Shown here in pieces: positions 43,301 to 51,955 of a stretch of DNA of 64,000 nt. The stretch's first letter is position 1; each line of letters begins with the position of its first letter. Both the position numbers and the translations under genes were made by a program. The stretch comes from an uncultured Flavobacteriaceae bacterium (GTDB lineage Bacteria; Bacteroidota; Bacteroidia; Flavobacteriales; Flavobacteriaceae), in assembly GCA_947486785.1 (NCBI GenBank), contig CANKUU010000015.1, positions 24,040 through 88,039 of the forward strand, read 5' to 3'. Under the pieces are notes generated by a model. The model worked only from the letters and a program-made list of their open reading frames with translations, was not told the DNA's origin and did no database searches.

Positions 43301-44230
43301 TTAATGATATTGAACGATTCTTATTTCATCATTTTCATAGCAAGAAGCTTCTGCTTCTAAACTAATAGCGTTAGCGCCCGCTGCTTCAAAATTCACTTTA
43401 ACGCCATTTCGGTAAACGTCAATTTTGTTTGCGCTAGAAATGGCAATCGGGGTGCTAAAATTTCGTTGTCCGTTTGCAGCCCTTAGAACTACTTCTTCTC
43501 TTTGTAAAGCAGCACTAACCATCGATGTTTTTCGTAAAACTCCCGTGGTTTTATCAATTGCAACGAGATCTATAGTATTATCAGTCACATGATTAAGCCC
43601 TTCAATGGCCAAGGTATTTGTTTCATTTGTACTTAGTACCGTGGCATGGTTTAGGGTACCCCCTAATTCTATTGCTCCAGTTGTAGAAGTGCTAATACCA
43701 TTGCCAACAGTAACTAAACTGTTACTTTGCCAATTAGTACCATCATAGGTATATAATTGACCATTGCTACTATCTACATAAATATCGCCTGCTATGGCCT
43801 GCGATACCGTACTTGCTGTAGGTGCGCCTACTCCCCTTCTAGGGTTCGTATTTATAACTACCCAACTAAAACCATTATAAATGCTAACTTCATTTGTAGC
43901 CTCATTAATCCAAACATCACCTGCTTCGCTATGTGTAGGTGCTGTTGCCGATGTAGTAACTAACACCCCCGAGTTACATAGACTTTTCCATGCGCTACCA
44001 TCATAAAGAAATATACAGTCATTGTCTGTATTGTACACCAAAGCACCATTTAACGGCGTCATCGCCATCATCTCAGTATTCGTTAAACGTGTTGGCACAA
44101 ACGCTTTAGTGGTGCTCTCCAATTCTAAAATTGAAGATGCATCTATAGTACTAATATTATCTCCTATTTTAACTTGACCATAGAAGATAGTTGTACTACA
44201 AAAAACCAAAACGTAAAAAAATAATTTCAT
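43301..44230 (-). CDS. Secreted modular protein of the fibre-like locus
   Basis: A 309-residue exported protein (signal peptide MKLFFYVLVFCSTTIFYGQ). The N-terminal part (DASSILELESTTKAFVPTRLT, GALVYNTDNDCIFLYDGSAW) is a common bacteroidetal surface motif. Two further modules follow with the same plan as the N-termini of proteins A and B: TSATAPTHSEAGDVWINE...IYNGFSWVVIN, and GAPTAS...GDIYVDS...YTYDGTNWQSN. The C-terminus has IDVYRNGVKVN. It is the first gene of the minus-strand block and diverges from the tandem C1q-like trio across a 627-base gap. Function unknown. Confidence 0.75.
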   Translation of the reverse strand: MKLFFYVLVFCSTTIFYGQVKIGDNISTIDASSILELESTTKAFVPTRLTNTEMMAMTPLNGALVYNTDNDCIFLYDGSAWKSLCNSGVLVTTSATAPTHSEAGDVWINEATNEVSIYNGFSWVVINTNPRRGVGAPTASTVSQAIAGDIYVDSSNGQLYTYDGTNWQSNSLVTVGNGISTSTTGAIELGGTLNHATVLSTNETNTLAIEGLNHVTDNTIDLVAIDKTTGVLRKTSMVSAALQREEVVLRAANGQRNFSTPIAISSANKIDVYRNGVKVNFEAAGANAISLEAEASCYENDEIRIVQYH

Positions 44231-44635
44231 TTATGCTTTTTTAGAATAAAAAGTTAAATTTCACATCACAAATAAATGGCAGAATACTTTGGGAGCAAAA
44301 AGTATGTTGCAAACGCATCTAAATTAGTTGTGAAATCATTTTACTAGGTGGTTTAGCAGGTTTCAAAATTGATATTTAGAAGCGCATAAACCAAAAAAAA
44401 CAAAAAATAAGCAGTACGAAAAAAGGCTTTAAATATGGCTTAACAGCCCATTTATGGGTATAATTGTTGCGGCTACTGGTGTAAAGTATACCTATTATAT
44501 ATATCTAATATATGTTGGTAGTTAAGCAGCGCCTGTTGAGGCTTAAAGCTCTGAGTAAAAAAATAAAACGTAAGCTTAGCGTAGTACAAGACGACTAAAT
44601 CTACTTCAACCGGGGTCGCCGGTAAACTTGCCTTT
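44231..44635. other. Divergent intergenic region of the surface locus
   Basis: No reading frame of interest. It holds the upstream controls of both gene blocks. From about 44577 the sequence already resembles the stretch before the second tandem gene (GTAGTACAAGAC / GCAGTACAAGAC), so the duplicated leader begins slightly before the nearly identical core. Confidence 0.5.
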
Positions 44636-44857
44636 AATCTGCTAAGCAAGGCTATTTTTTTGCCCGCTGCACGTTTTAGGAGCGCTCGGTAAACAGCCTT
44701 ATGGTTTACACCAAAATGCTACAAAAAATACCTACAAGACGTTTTAAACAAAACTTCGCTATTAAATAATTCTTTTATAAAATTATTTTCAGTTTAGGGC
44801 GTTAGCTATACAATACTTAAGTCTAGCCTTTTAAACTTTTAATTTTATTTTAAAGCT
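44636..44857 (+). repeat. 222-bp duplicated leader, copy 1
   Basis: Nearly identical, base for base and without gaps, to 45831-46052; the only difference I noticed is AAGTCTAG against AAGACTAG near the 3' end. It ends at the ATG. It contains a hairpin AAATAATT ... AATTATTT at 44764-44788 and a weaker GTAAAC...GTTTAC stem. Such conservation of non-coding DNA points to recent duplication or gene conversion. Confidence 0.85.
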
Positions 44858-45685
44858 ATGAAAACTTATTTTTTAGCCTTCTTTTTACTCGTAAACTACG
44901 CTTTACTTGCGCAGGCAGGCATTCATACGCAAAGCCCCAAAGCCACCTTACACGTCGTTGGCAAACCTGGGGTAACTACAAGTATGGATGGTATTATAGC
45001 CCCTAAATTAACAGGAAATCAACTTAATAATAAAACCTATACCTCGCAGCAAGATGGAGCTTTAGTATATGTTACCAGCCCCTTAACCAATGCGAATAAA
45101 GGGCAATGTGCCAATGTAAAGGCTAGCGGCTACTATTTTTTTAATAACACCAAATGGGATAAATTAGAATCTAATACTAAAATGGCAACTTTAGCCGATG
45201 TTGATATAGCTACAAGGGTTCCTAAAAAAGGAGATAGGCTGGTATATAATGGCACAAAATGGGTAACTGACCCCTATTTTTATGTTCATGTAGGAAATAA
45301 TGATTGGCGAAAATATACAACGGGTCTTAAAGACTTTATCAATAACACATTTTTAGATGGTATTGCCAGCAGTTTTAATGCTAGCAATGGTTCAATTACG
45401 GTGCCCTATGCTGGGTTTTATAGAATTATTTTTAAGTTAAGAGCTTACGACCTTCAACCTGCGGGAACAAATATTGGTATTGGTGTACTTAAAAATAGTA
45501 GTTTAATGTGGTTTGATTGGCGCGCCCTTACACACTCGAATCCAAACACACATAACAGAACAACACTTATTACTTCTAAAATCTTAAAATTAAATGCAGG
45601 TGATACTTTAAAAACACAAATTTATGTAGATGACGATGAAGGCATAATTTTTCCTAAATCTTATTTTACGGTATATAAACTATAG
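44858..45685 (+). CDS. Secreted tandem paralogue 1, C1q/TNF-like C-terminal domain
   Basis: A 275-residue exported protein; the signal peptide is MKTYFLAFFLLVNYALLAQ. Residues 20-130 are almost constant among the three tandem copies (GIHTQSPKATLHVVGKPG, DGIIAPKLTGNQLNNKTY, GALVYVTSPLTNANKGQC). The C-terminal 130 residues diverge but keep a jelly-roll-like pattern: NGSITVPYAGFYRIIFKLRA, NIGIGVLKNSS, KILKLNAGDTLKTQIYVDDDEG, SYFTVYKL. That order matches C1q-like domains ('vP..G.Y.f ... l.l.aGD.v ... f.g..l'). C1q domains are trimeric ligand-binding heads, so an adhesin tip is plausible (inference). Confidence 0.8.
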   Translation: MKTYFLAFFLLVNYALLAQAGIHTQSPKATLHVVGKPGVTTSMDGIIAPKLTGNQLNNKTYTSQQDGALVYVTSPLTNANKGQCANVKASGYYFFNNTKWDKLESNTKMATLADVDIATRVPKKGDRLVYNGTKWVTDPYFYVHVGNNDWRKYTTGLKDFINNTFLDGIASSFNASNGSITVPYAGFYRIIFKLRAYDLQPAGTNIGIGVLKNSSLMWFDWRALTHSNPNTHNRTTLITSKILKLNAGDTLKTQIYVDDDEGIIFPKSYFTVYKL

Positions 45686-45830
45686 CTTTGTCTTTTTTTT
45701 AGCTTTATTCTAATTTTTAAAATATCCATAGCCGCATAAGCCTTATGCAGTCAGAAAAAATTACCCAAGCTTGGCGCAGTACAAGACTACCACAACCACC
45801 TCAACTAGAGTCGCAGGTGAACTTGCTTTT

Positions 45831-46052
45831 AATCTGCTAAGCAAGGCTATTTTTTTGCCCGCTGCACGTTTTAGGAGCGCTCGGTAAACAGCCTTATGGT
45901 TTACACCAAAATGCTACAAAAAATACCTACAAGACGTTTTAAACAAAACTTCGCTATTAAATAATTCTTTTATAAAATTATTTTCAGTTTAGGGCGTTAG
46001 CTATACAATACTTAAGACTAGCCTTTTAAACTTTTAATTTTATTTTAAAGCT
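45831..46052 (+). repeat. 222-bp duplicated leader, copy 2
   Basis: Second copy of the leader at 44636-44857, directly before the second tandem gene; its hairpin is at 45959-45983. Another 50-60 bases further upstream are recognisably related but more diverged. With that, it accounts for most of the 367-base gap. Confidence 0.85.
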
Positions 46053-46889
46053 ATGAAAACTTATTTTTTCGCCTTCTTTTTACTCGTAAACTATGCTTTA
46101 CTTGCACAGGCAGGCATTCATACGCAAAGCCCTAAAGCCACCTTACATGTAGTAGGCAAACCTGGGGTAACTACAAGTATGGATGGTATTATAGCCCCTA
46201 AATTAACAGGAAATCAACTCAATAATAAAACCTACACCACGCAACAAGATGGTGCTATAGTATATGTTACCAGCCCCTTAACCAATGCAAATAAAGGGCA
46301 ATGTGTAAATGTAAATGCCATAGGCTACTATTTTTTTAATAAAACCAAATGGGATAAATTAGATACGGTTAGTAAAATGGCCACTTTAGCCGATGTTGAT
46401 GTAGCCACAAAGGTGCCCAAAAAAGGGGATAGACTGGTTTATAATGGAACCCAATGGGAAACGTACCATCATTTTTATGCACATGTAGGAGGTAACGACA
46501 CCAGGGCCTTCGGGGAAGGATTTAACAACTATATACCCCCCACTGTTATCTCTGACGAGTTTAATAGTTATAATAGTACTACTGGCACCATTACGGTACC
46601 CTATGATGGGTTGTATGTACTTGAATGCGCTATAAGACCTACAGACGCTACACCAGTAGGAACCAATTTTGGAATAGGGATAATTAGTTCTGCAGGAGAA
46701 AATAACGAATATATTGCATGGTATGTAATGCCAAGTAGTCCTAGTCCTATTCACAGGATATCAGTTTCCCATTCTAGAATAGTTAAATTAAACGCAGGTG
46801 ATCAGCTAAATTTAAAGGTATATGCAGATGTAGATGATAGACCAGGTATAAACTTATATTTTTCTAAATTTTTAGTGTATCGACTGTAG
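46053..46889 (+). CDS. Secreted tandem paralogue 2, C1q/TNF-like C-terminal domain
   Basis: A 278-residue exported paralogue. The signal peptide and first 130 residues differ from copy 1 at only a few positions (for example FAFF for LAFF, TYTTQQDGAIVY). The C-terminal half is distinct: YIPPTVISDEFNSYNSTTGT, then TITVPYDGLYVLECAIRPT, NFGIGIIS, RIVKLNAGDQLNLKVYADVDD and FSKFLVYRL, the same C1q-like strand order. The abrupt change from near identity to divergence near residue 130 suggests that the head domain is the varied part. Binding target unknown. Confidence 0.8.
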   Translation: MKTYFFAFFLLVNYALLAQAGIHTQSPKATLHVVGKPGVTTSMDGIIAPKLTGNQLNNKTYTTQQDGAIVYVTSPLTNANKGQCVNVNAIGYYFFNKTKWDKLDTVSKMATLADVDVATKVPKKGDRLVYNGTQWETYHHFYAHVGGNDTRAFGEGFNNYIPPTVISDEFNSYNSTTGTITVPYDGLYVLECAIRPTDATPVGTNFGIGIISSAGENNEYIAWYVMPSSPSPIHRISVSHSRIVKLNAGDQLNLKVYADVDDRPGINLYFSKFLVYRL

Positions 46890-47204
46890 CCTTGTCTTTT
46901 TTTAAACAAAAACCCCCAACAAAAGTTTAATTTTATCTTGTAAGTGCATCCTTTATTGGGTTTTATTTTTTGAGAACCTCAACTATCTTCAACCTTTAAG
47001 ACCCCAAAAAAATAAAATGTAATATCTAAGCCTTGCGCCAAACAAACCTACTAAAATCACTTGTGCTAAAACCACCGGTAAACCAACCTTAACATCTACA
47101 AAATAAGCATAAATACCCAAGTGCTACAAGTTTTAGCAACTCCACTTACTACTTAATGATGTTCATGATAGGTGCCAAAACGAAACAAAAAACACTAAAA
47201 AGAG
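46890..47204. other. Spacer between tandem paralogues 2 and 3
   Basis: About 315 bases with no reading frame or recognisable element; more diverged from the other leaders. Only the last part (after 47205) matches them. Confidence 0.5.
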
Positions 47205-47322
47205 GATTTAAAGCAAAACTTCGCTATTAAATAATTCTCTTATAAAATTATTTTCGATTTGAGGCGTTACCTAAACAATACTTAAGACTAGCCTTTTAAA
47301 CCTATAATTTTAATTTAAAGCT
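47205..47322 (+). repeat. Partial duplicated leader, copy 3
   Basis: About 118 bases related to the 3' half of the other two leaders (AAAGCAAAACTTCGCTATTA to TTTAAAGCT-ATG), with scattered differences. The hairpin AAATAATT/AATTATTT is kept at 47229-47253, with its change only in the loop. Confidence 0.8.
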
Positions 47323-48162
47323 ATGAAAACTTATTTTTTAGCCTTCTTTTTACTCGTAAACTACGCTTTACTTGCACAGGCAGGCATTCATACGCAAAGC
47401 CCTAAAGCCACCTTACACGTAGTAGGCAAACCTGGAGTAACTACAAGTATGGATGGTATTATAGCCCCTAAATTAACAGGAAATCAACTCAATAATAAAA
47501 CCTATACCTCGCAACAAGATGGTGCTTTAGTATATGTCACCAGCCCCTTAACTAATGTAAATAAAGGGCAATGTGCAGCGGTAAAAGCTAAAGGCTACTA
47601 TTTTTTTAGCACAAACAAATGGAATAAAGTAGAAAGTGATAGTAAAATAGCAACTTTAACCGATGTTGATGTAGCCACAAAGTTACCCAATACGGAGGCT
47701 AATCTTATCTATAATGGCACCAAATGGGAAACCAACCGCCATTTTTTCGTAGAAGTATCAGGAACTGATTCCCGAACTTTTTCAAACTCATATGTGACCT
47801 ATATACCCCCAACTGTTACCTCTGACGAGTTTAATAGTTATAATAGCACTAACGGTAAAATCACCGTACCCGATAGTGGACTATATATGATTGATTGTCG
47901 AATAAGAACTAGTGATCATAACCCTGCAGGAACAAATTTTATGTTGGGCGTACGAGCCAATAATGCAGGTCTTAAGTTTCATGAATGGCATGCCGTTAAT
48001 GACACGCCTAATCATACTCATCGTAGAACAACATTGTCTATTTCTAAAATAGTGAAATTAAATGCTGGTACCACCCTAGAACTTATTGTGTATGTAGATG
48101 ATAGCACAGGCATACAATTGTTACATTCTAACTTTCAGGTTTATAAACTAATTTCGTTGTAA
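47323..48162 (+). CDS. Secreted tandem paralogue 3, C1q/TNF-like C-terminal domain
   Basis: A 279-residue exported paralogue with the same signal peptide and constant N-terminal region (to about residue 90). It then has more substitutions (AAVKAKGYYFFSTNKW, KLPNTEANLIYNGTKWETN). The head resembles copy 2 at first (YIPPTVTSDEFNSYNSTNGK) and then differs: KITVPDSGLYMIDCRIRT, NFMLGVRANN, KIVKLNAGTTLELIVYVDDS, NFQVYKL. It is the last gene of the tandem block and borders decayed DNA with an IS5 relic. Confidence 0.8.
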   Translation: MKTYFLAFFLLVNYALLAQAGIHTQSPKATLHVVGKPGVTTSMDGIIAPKLTGNQLNNKTYTSQQDGALVYVTSPLTNVNKGQCAAVKAKGYYFFSTNKWNKVESDSKIATLTDVDVATKLPNTEANLIYNGTKWETNRHFFVEVSGTDSRTFSNSYVTYIPPTVTSDEFNSYNSTNGKITVPDSGLYMIDCRIRTSDHNPAGTNFMLGVRANNAGLKFHEWHAVNDTPNHTHRRTTLSISKIVKLNAGTTLELIVYVDDSTGIQLLHSNFQVYKLISL

Positions 48163-48245
48163 AAGAACACATGATTTTTAGTTTATTTCTAATTTTACCC
48201 TTAGCGTTCATTTTTTAGTTCATTTTTTAGTTCATTTTATTGTTT

Positions 48246-48770
48246 TTATGCCGTGGTCATCTCTTTTCTGTGCACTATTTCTTTTAATTTTTTAGAATTT
48301 GATACACGTATGCCTATACTTCGATATAACGTATAGCGGATAGCTTTTATCAGGTTTTAAGGATGCATTTATCCATTTCGCTATAGCTTCTATAACGGGT
48401 TGTTTCTCTAAAAACCATCTTTTAATAGCACCAAATGTGCGCACTACCTAAAACCTTGCTTTTCCTGTAAGTTTATTAAACCTCTTTTATGATGGGTTAA
48501 GGGCATATTTTTGTATGTCTATTAGCAAATATGGTTTTTGAGCCTTCTATTTTTTAATAATTCTATATTTTTAATTACTTGATACCCCTTGTCGGTCTTT
48601 AGCAGCATATCTGTTGGTAAATATGCCGTATTTAAGACCTCTTTAAATTTACCATCTCATTGGTACTTGCCTTTGTAGTAAAGCCCCTATCAGCAAGGCT
48701 TCAGTGTCTACAACCTACAATTTTTTGTAGCCAAAGCTATATTTTACGCCTTTTTTCTAGCCAACTCATT
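48246..48770 (-). pseudogene. IS5-family transposase remnant, multiply frameshifted
   Basis: No intact frame exists, but minus-strand fragments line up in order with the C-terminal two thirds of IS5-type DDE transposases. They are KKGVKYSFGYKKL then VVDTEALLIGALL; TKASTNEMVNLK; YLPTDMLLKTDKGYQ with ELLKNRRLKNHI; KNMPLTHHKRG; NKLTGKARF then VVRTFGAIKRWF; and finally RYTLYRSIGIRVSNSKKLKE ending at TAA 48246-48248. At least four frame changes and internal stops separate these pieces. The N-terminal third is missing or unrecognisable (possibly to about 48890). I found no inverted terminal repeats. Confidence 0.75.
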
Positions 48771-48889
48771 TTAAAAAGATATCGTACACTATAACCAGGC
48801 TTTCTGGTAGTCCTCTTAATTTTGATAGCAAGAGGGTTTAGAATATCTTTTAAAAGATTCTTCATTTATGATGGTGTTCATAGGATTAC

Positions 48890-50090
48890 AAAATAGCTAC
48901 TAAATTTTTCGTAAACATAGATACCCCATACGAAGTGCTAAAGTGAGTTGCTTTAGGCATGACATAAAAGAAGAATAAAAAAATTAATCCACCCCTTACA
49001 TGGGTCTTCAATTATACAAATAGTCCTATTTTTTTCTAACATAAAGATGATTCGCTAAAAGTTGAAATTAGGGCGGTGGTTTTGTTTTTCATAGTTGGAT
49101 TTATTTTATGTCGTTAGCAGTAGTCATTGCCTCGTTATTATTTATGGCTACCACAAGGTTCTTAGCTTTTACGAGTATACCTACCGTTTTAGGTTGTACT
49201 TGTTATAGAGACCTTAACCCAAGACCACACCCAGTGCCTTATCGTTGGTTTTATCGGTATAAATAGGTTAAAAATTGCATGAAAAATCTTTAAATACCAC
49301 CCACCTATAGGGCCATATTTTATACACTATCTTAAAACATAGTTTGTATTATTAAATACCATAAACCATTTTAAACCTAAGACTGGGATAACATTTCATA
49401 GGTAATACAGTAACTATACGGGTAAATAGCCCCAATTAAAAAAGTAAAAAAATATAACAAATGCTTGCCGCAAGCCTTAAATTTTAGAAGGTATAGCCAT
49501 GCTTTTTATTCATTTATAATTTATTGCCCATAGTGGCTTTGGTATTAGCATGCAGTACGCGTGCTACATTTAAACCTAGCTACCTTTTTTATTAGGTTAC
49601 CAGGCGCCATATTCGTCGCCCAGCAAACCCTATAAATTGGTTTTACCTTAAGCGTTTTAAAACCAAATTGAAGTATTTATTTTACAGCCGATTTGGCGTC
49701 GCCTTTATTCTAATATTTTGATGTAGCCCATATGCTAATGCCAAATTGTTATATGGGTTATAACGCACGAAGTTAATACCTTAAATGTATTCCTTGGTTT
49801 CATTTAATCGAATTTCAAAAATATAGGGTCTTTGTTTTTTAAATCCGTTTTCTGCCCATGTCACCCAAAATTTCAGATGATCTACCGAAAAAGAAATAAG
49901 GAATAGTATTGATGTTTTTAGCGTAGCATTCGTTTACCTTAAGTATGGGGTAATTATTTCAACATCTTTGCCCTAGTTGGGGTTGGTTTAAAACCAATTA
50001 TTCCGCTGTACTTGGTGGTAATTTCATTGCATAAAGCTGTTTTGGTAAAAGAAGCTCAGCATTGGCGCCCAAAACGTAGCTCAGAAGCAA
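48890..50090. other. Gene-free decayed region
   Basis: About 1.2 kb without any frame long enough to be a gene. Base composition looks coding-like in places and short minus-strand stretches read plausibly before stops (for example a fragment with KTVGILVKAKNLVVAINNNEAM near 49100-49190). This suggests one or more decayed genes rather than regulatory DNA. I could not identify the ancestors. Confidence 0.45.
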
Positions 50091-50093
50091 AAA

Positions 50094-50121
50094 AAAACCG
50101 TCTGATACATCAAACGGTTTT
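50094..50121 (-). terminator. Intrinsic terminator
   Basis: AAAACCGT-c-TGA and TCA-a-ACGGTTTT form an 11-pair stem with one internal mismatch and loop TACA, with A and T tracts on the two sides. It lies seven bases after the stop of the small membrane protein gene. Confidence 0.8.
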
Positions 50122-50127
50122 TTAAAT

Positions 50128-50301
50128 TTATTTATCTAGCGATGCTCTTTTCTTATCTCGCTTTTCTTTCAAAAGTTCTCTAATATTGCCTATTAACCAG
50201 TAGGGTACTACAAAGGTTAACAAAAAAATCATTAGCCAAAAGCCAATAGTTAATATCGTTAAAAATGCTAAAAAGCCTAAATATTGGTCAAAATCGAACA
50301 T
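50128..50301 (-). CDS. Small membrane protein of unknown function
   Basis: A 57-residue protein starting at ATG 50301 (MFDFDQYLGF). One or two hydrophobic segments (LGFLAFLTILTIGFWLMIFLLTFVVPYWLIG) are followed by a charged tail (ELLKEKRDKKRASLDK) that should be cytoplasmic. The longer frame from 50364 adds 21 residues that do not look like part of the protein. A dedicated terminator follows. It diverges from fumC. No family recognised. Confidence 0.7.
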   Translation of the reverse strand: MFDFDQYLGFLAFLTILTIGFWLMIFLLTFVVPYWLIGNIRELLKEKRDKKRASLDK

Positions 50302-50415
50302 GAATCTTAATTTTAATACTACAAAGATACTTTGAAAAGCACAAATAGTGCAAATCAAATGCAAAAAAAGTGCGTATTTATTTTATTCCATTCAAAAAAT
50401 ACGCCTTCAAACTGC

Positions 50416-50423
50416 TAACTTTG
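50416..50423 (+). promoter_or_regulatory. Candidate -7 box upstream of fumC
   Basis: TAACTTTG matches TAnnTTTG and lies 24 bases before the ATG at 50447. A convincing -33 TTG at the expected spacing is not visible. Confidence 0.35.
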
Positions 50424-50446
50424 TGTAACTGAAAAAATATTGAATT

Positions 50447-51844
50447 ATGAGCTTTAGAATAGAAAAAGATACTATGGGTAAGGTAAAAGTACCTGCAGAT
50501 AAGTATTGGGGTGCCCAAACAGAACGTTCTCGAAACAATTTTAAAATAGGACCCGCTGCATCCATGCCCCTAGATCTAATTTACGGTTTTGCGTATTTAA
50601 AAAAAGCAGCCGCCTATACCAACTGCGAATTAGGCGTTTTAAGTAACGAAAAACGAGATTTAATTGCAAAAGTTTGCGATGAAATTTTAGCGGGTAAACA
50701 TGATGATCAATTTCCTTTGGTGATATGGCAAACGGGCTCTGGTACCCAAAGTAATATGAATGTAAATGAAGTAATTGCAAATCGCGCACATGAGATTGCA
50801 GGTAAAGTGATTGGTGAAGGTGAAAAAACCATTCAACCGAATGATGATGTAAACAAATCACAATCTTCAAATGACACTTTTCCTACCGCAATGCATATTG
50901 CTGGGTATAAAAAAATTGTTGATACAACTATGGTTGGTGTTCGCCAGCTAAGAGATACTTTAGAAAAAAAATCGCTTGCCTTTGCTAACGTTGTAAAAAT
51001 AGGACGTACCCATTTAATGGATGCCACTCCCCTAACGCTTGGACAAGAATTTTCTGGCTATGTATCGCAACTAAATCATGGATTACATGCCTTAGAAAAC
51101 AGTTTAGAGCATCTTAGTGAGCTTGCCTTGGGAGGTACCGCAGTTGGTACAGGGCTAAACACCCCAGCGGGTTATGATGTTTTAGTGGCGCAGTATATTG
51201 CCAAATTTACGGGCTTACCTTTTAAAACAGCAGAAAATAAATTTGAAGCCCTAGCTGCACATGACGCCATTGTTGAAAGCCACAGTGCCTTAAAACAATT
51301 AGCAATATCTTTAAATAAAATAGCAAACGATATTCGAATGATGGCTTCAGGTCCACGTTCAGGAATTGGCGAAATAATTATACCTGCAAATGAGCCGGGT
51401 AGCTCTATAATGCCAGGTAAAGTAAACCCAACACAATGTGAAGCTTTAACCATGGTTTGCGCTCAAGTAATGGGTAATGACGTTGCCATAGGTGTTGGTG
51501 GAACTCAAGGGCATTATGAACTCAATGTTTTTAAGCCTATGATGGCTGCCAATATTTTACAATCTGCTGAACTAATTGGCGAAGCCTGCGTTAGTTTTGA
51601 TGTAAATTGTGCTGCTGGTATTGAACCAAATCATGAGGTAATTAAAGCGCTTTTAAACAATTCATTAATGCTGGTAACGGCCTTAAATACTAAAATTGGC
51701 TATTATAAAGCTGCTGAAATAGCAAATACAGCGCATAAAAACGGTACTACCTTAAAAAAAGAGGCTGTTGCCTTAGGTTATGTAACTGCCGAAGAATATG
51801 ATGCGTGGGTAAAACCAGAGCAAATGGTGGGTAGTTTAAAATAG
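50447..51844 (+). CDS. fumC: Class II fumarate hydratase
   Basis: A 465-residue TCA-cycle enzyme interconverting fumarate and malate, homotetrameric and iron-independent. Signatures are [59 protein letters not shown] and the fumarase/aspartase motif [16 protein letters not shown] with the catalytic Ser loop. The length is typical (about 465). It is monocistronic, with a strong terminator about 60 bases after the stop. Confidence 0.97.
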   Translation: MSFRIEKDTMGKVKVPADKYWGAQTERSRNNFKIGPAASMPLDLIYGFAYLKKAAAYTNCELGVLSNEKRDLIAKVCDEILAGKHDDQFPLVIWQTGSGTQSNMNVNEVIANRAHEIAGKVIGEGEKTIQPNDDVNKSQSSNDTFPTAMHIAGYKKIVDTTMVGVRQLRDTLEKKSLAFANVVKIGRTHLMDATPLTLGQEFSGYVSQLNHGLHALENSLEHLSELALGGTAVGTGLNTPAGYDVLVAQYIAKFTGLPFKTAENKFEALAAHDAIVESHSALKQLAISLNKIANDIRMMASGPRSGIGEIIIPANEPGSSIMPGKVNPTQCEALTMVCAQVMGNDVAIGVGGTQGHYELNVFKPMMAANILQSAELIGEACVSFDVNCAAGIEPNHEVIKALLNNSLMLVTALNTKIGYYKAAEIANTAHKNGTTLKKEAVALGYVTAEEYDAWVKPEQMVGSLK

Positions 51845-51904
51845 GGTCTTTATCGTAGTACCCGTTTGGGGTTTTTACGTTATAGGCAGAAAATTATACC
51901 TAAA

Positions 51905-51934
51905 AAAAGGGCTTGTTTTTAAACAAGCCCTTTT
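51905..51934. terminator. Bidirectional intrinsic terminator
   Basis: A 14-bp perfect stem (AAAAGGGCTTGTTT and complement) with a two-base loop. It lies between the convergent ends of fumC and the coiled-coil protein gene and is flanked by A and T tracts. Confidence 0.9.
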
Positions 51935-51955
51935 AAATTTAATAGCTACAGTTTA

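Noticed and set aside
48246..48770. Complete IS5 insertion sequence
   Set aside because: The transposase is broken by several frameshifts and stops, its N-terminal third is not recognisable, and I found no terminal inverted repeats, so only a relic is called.
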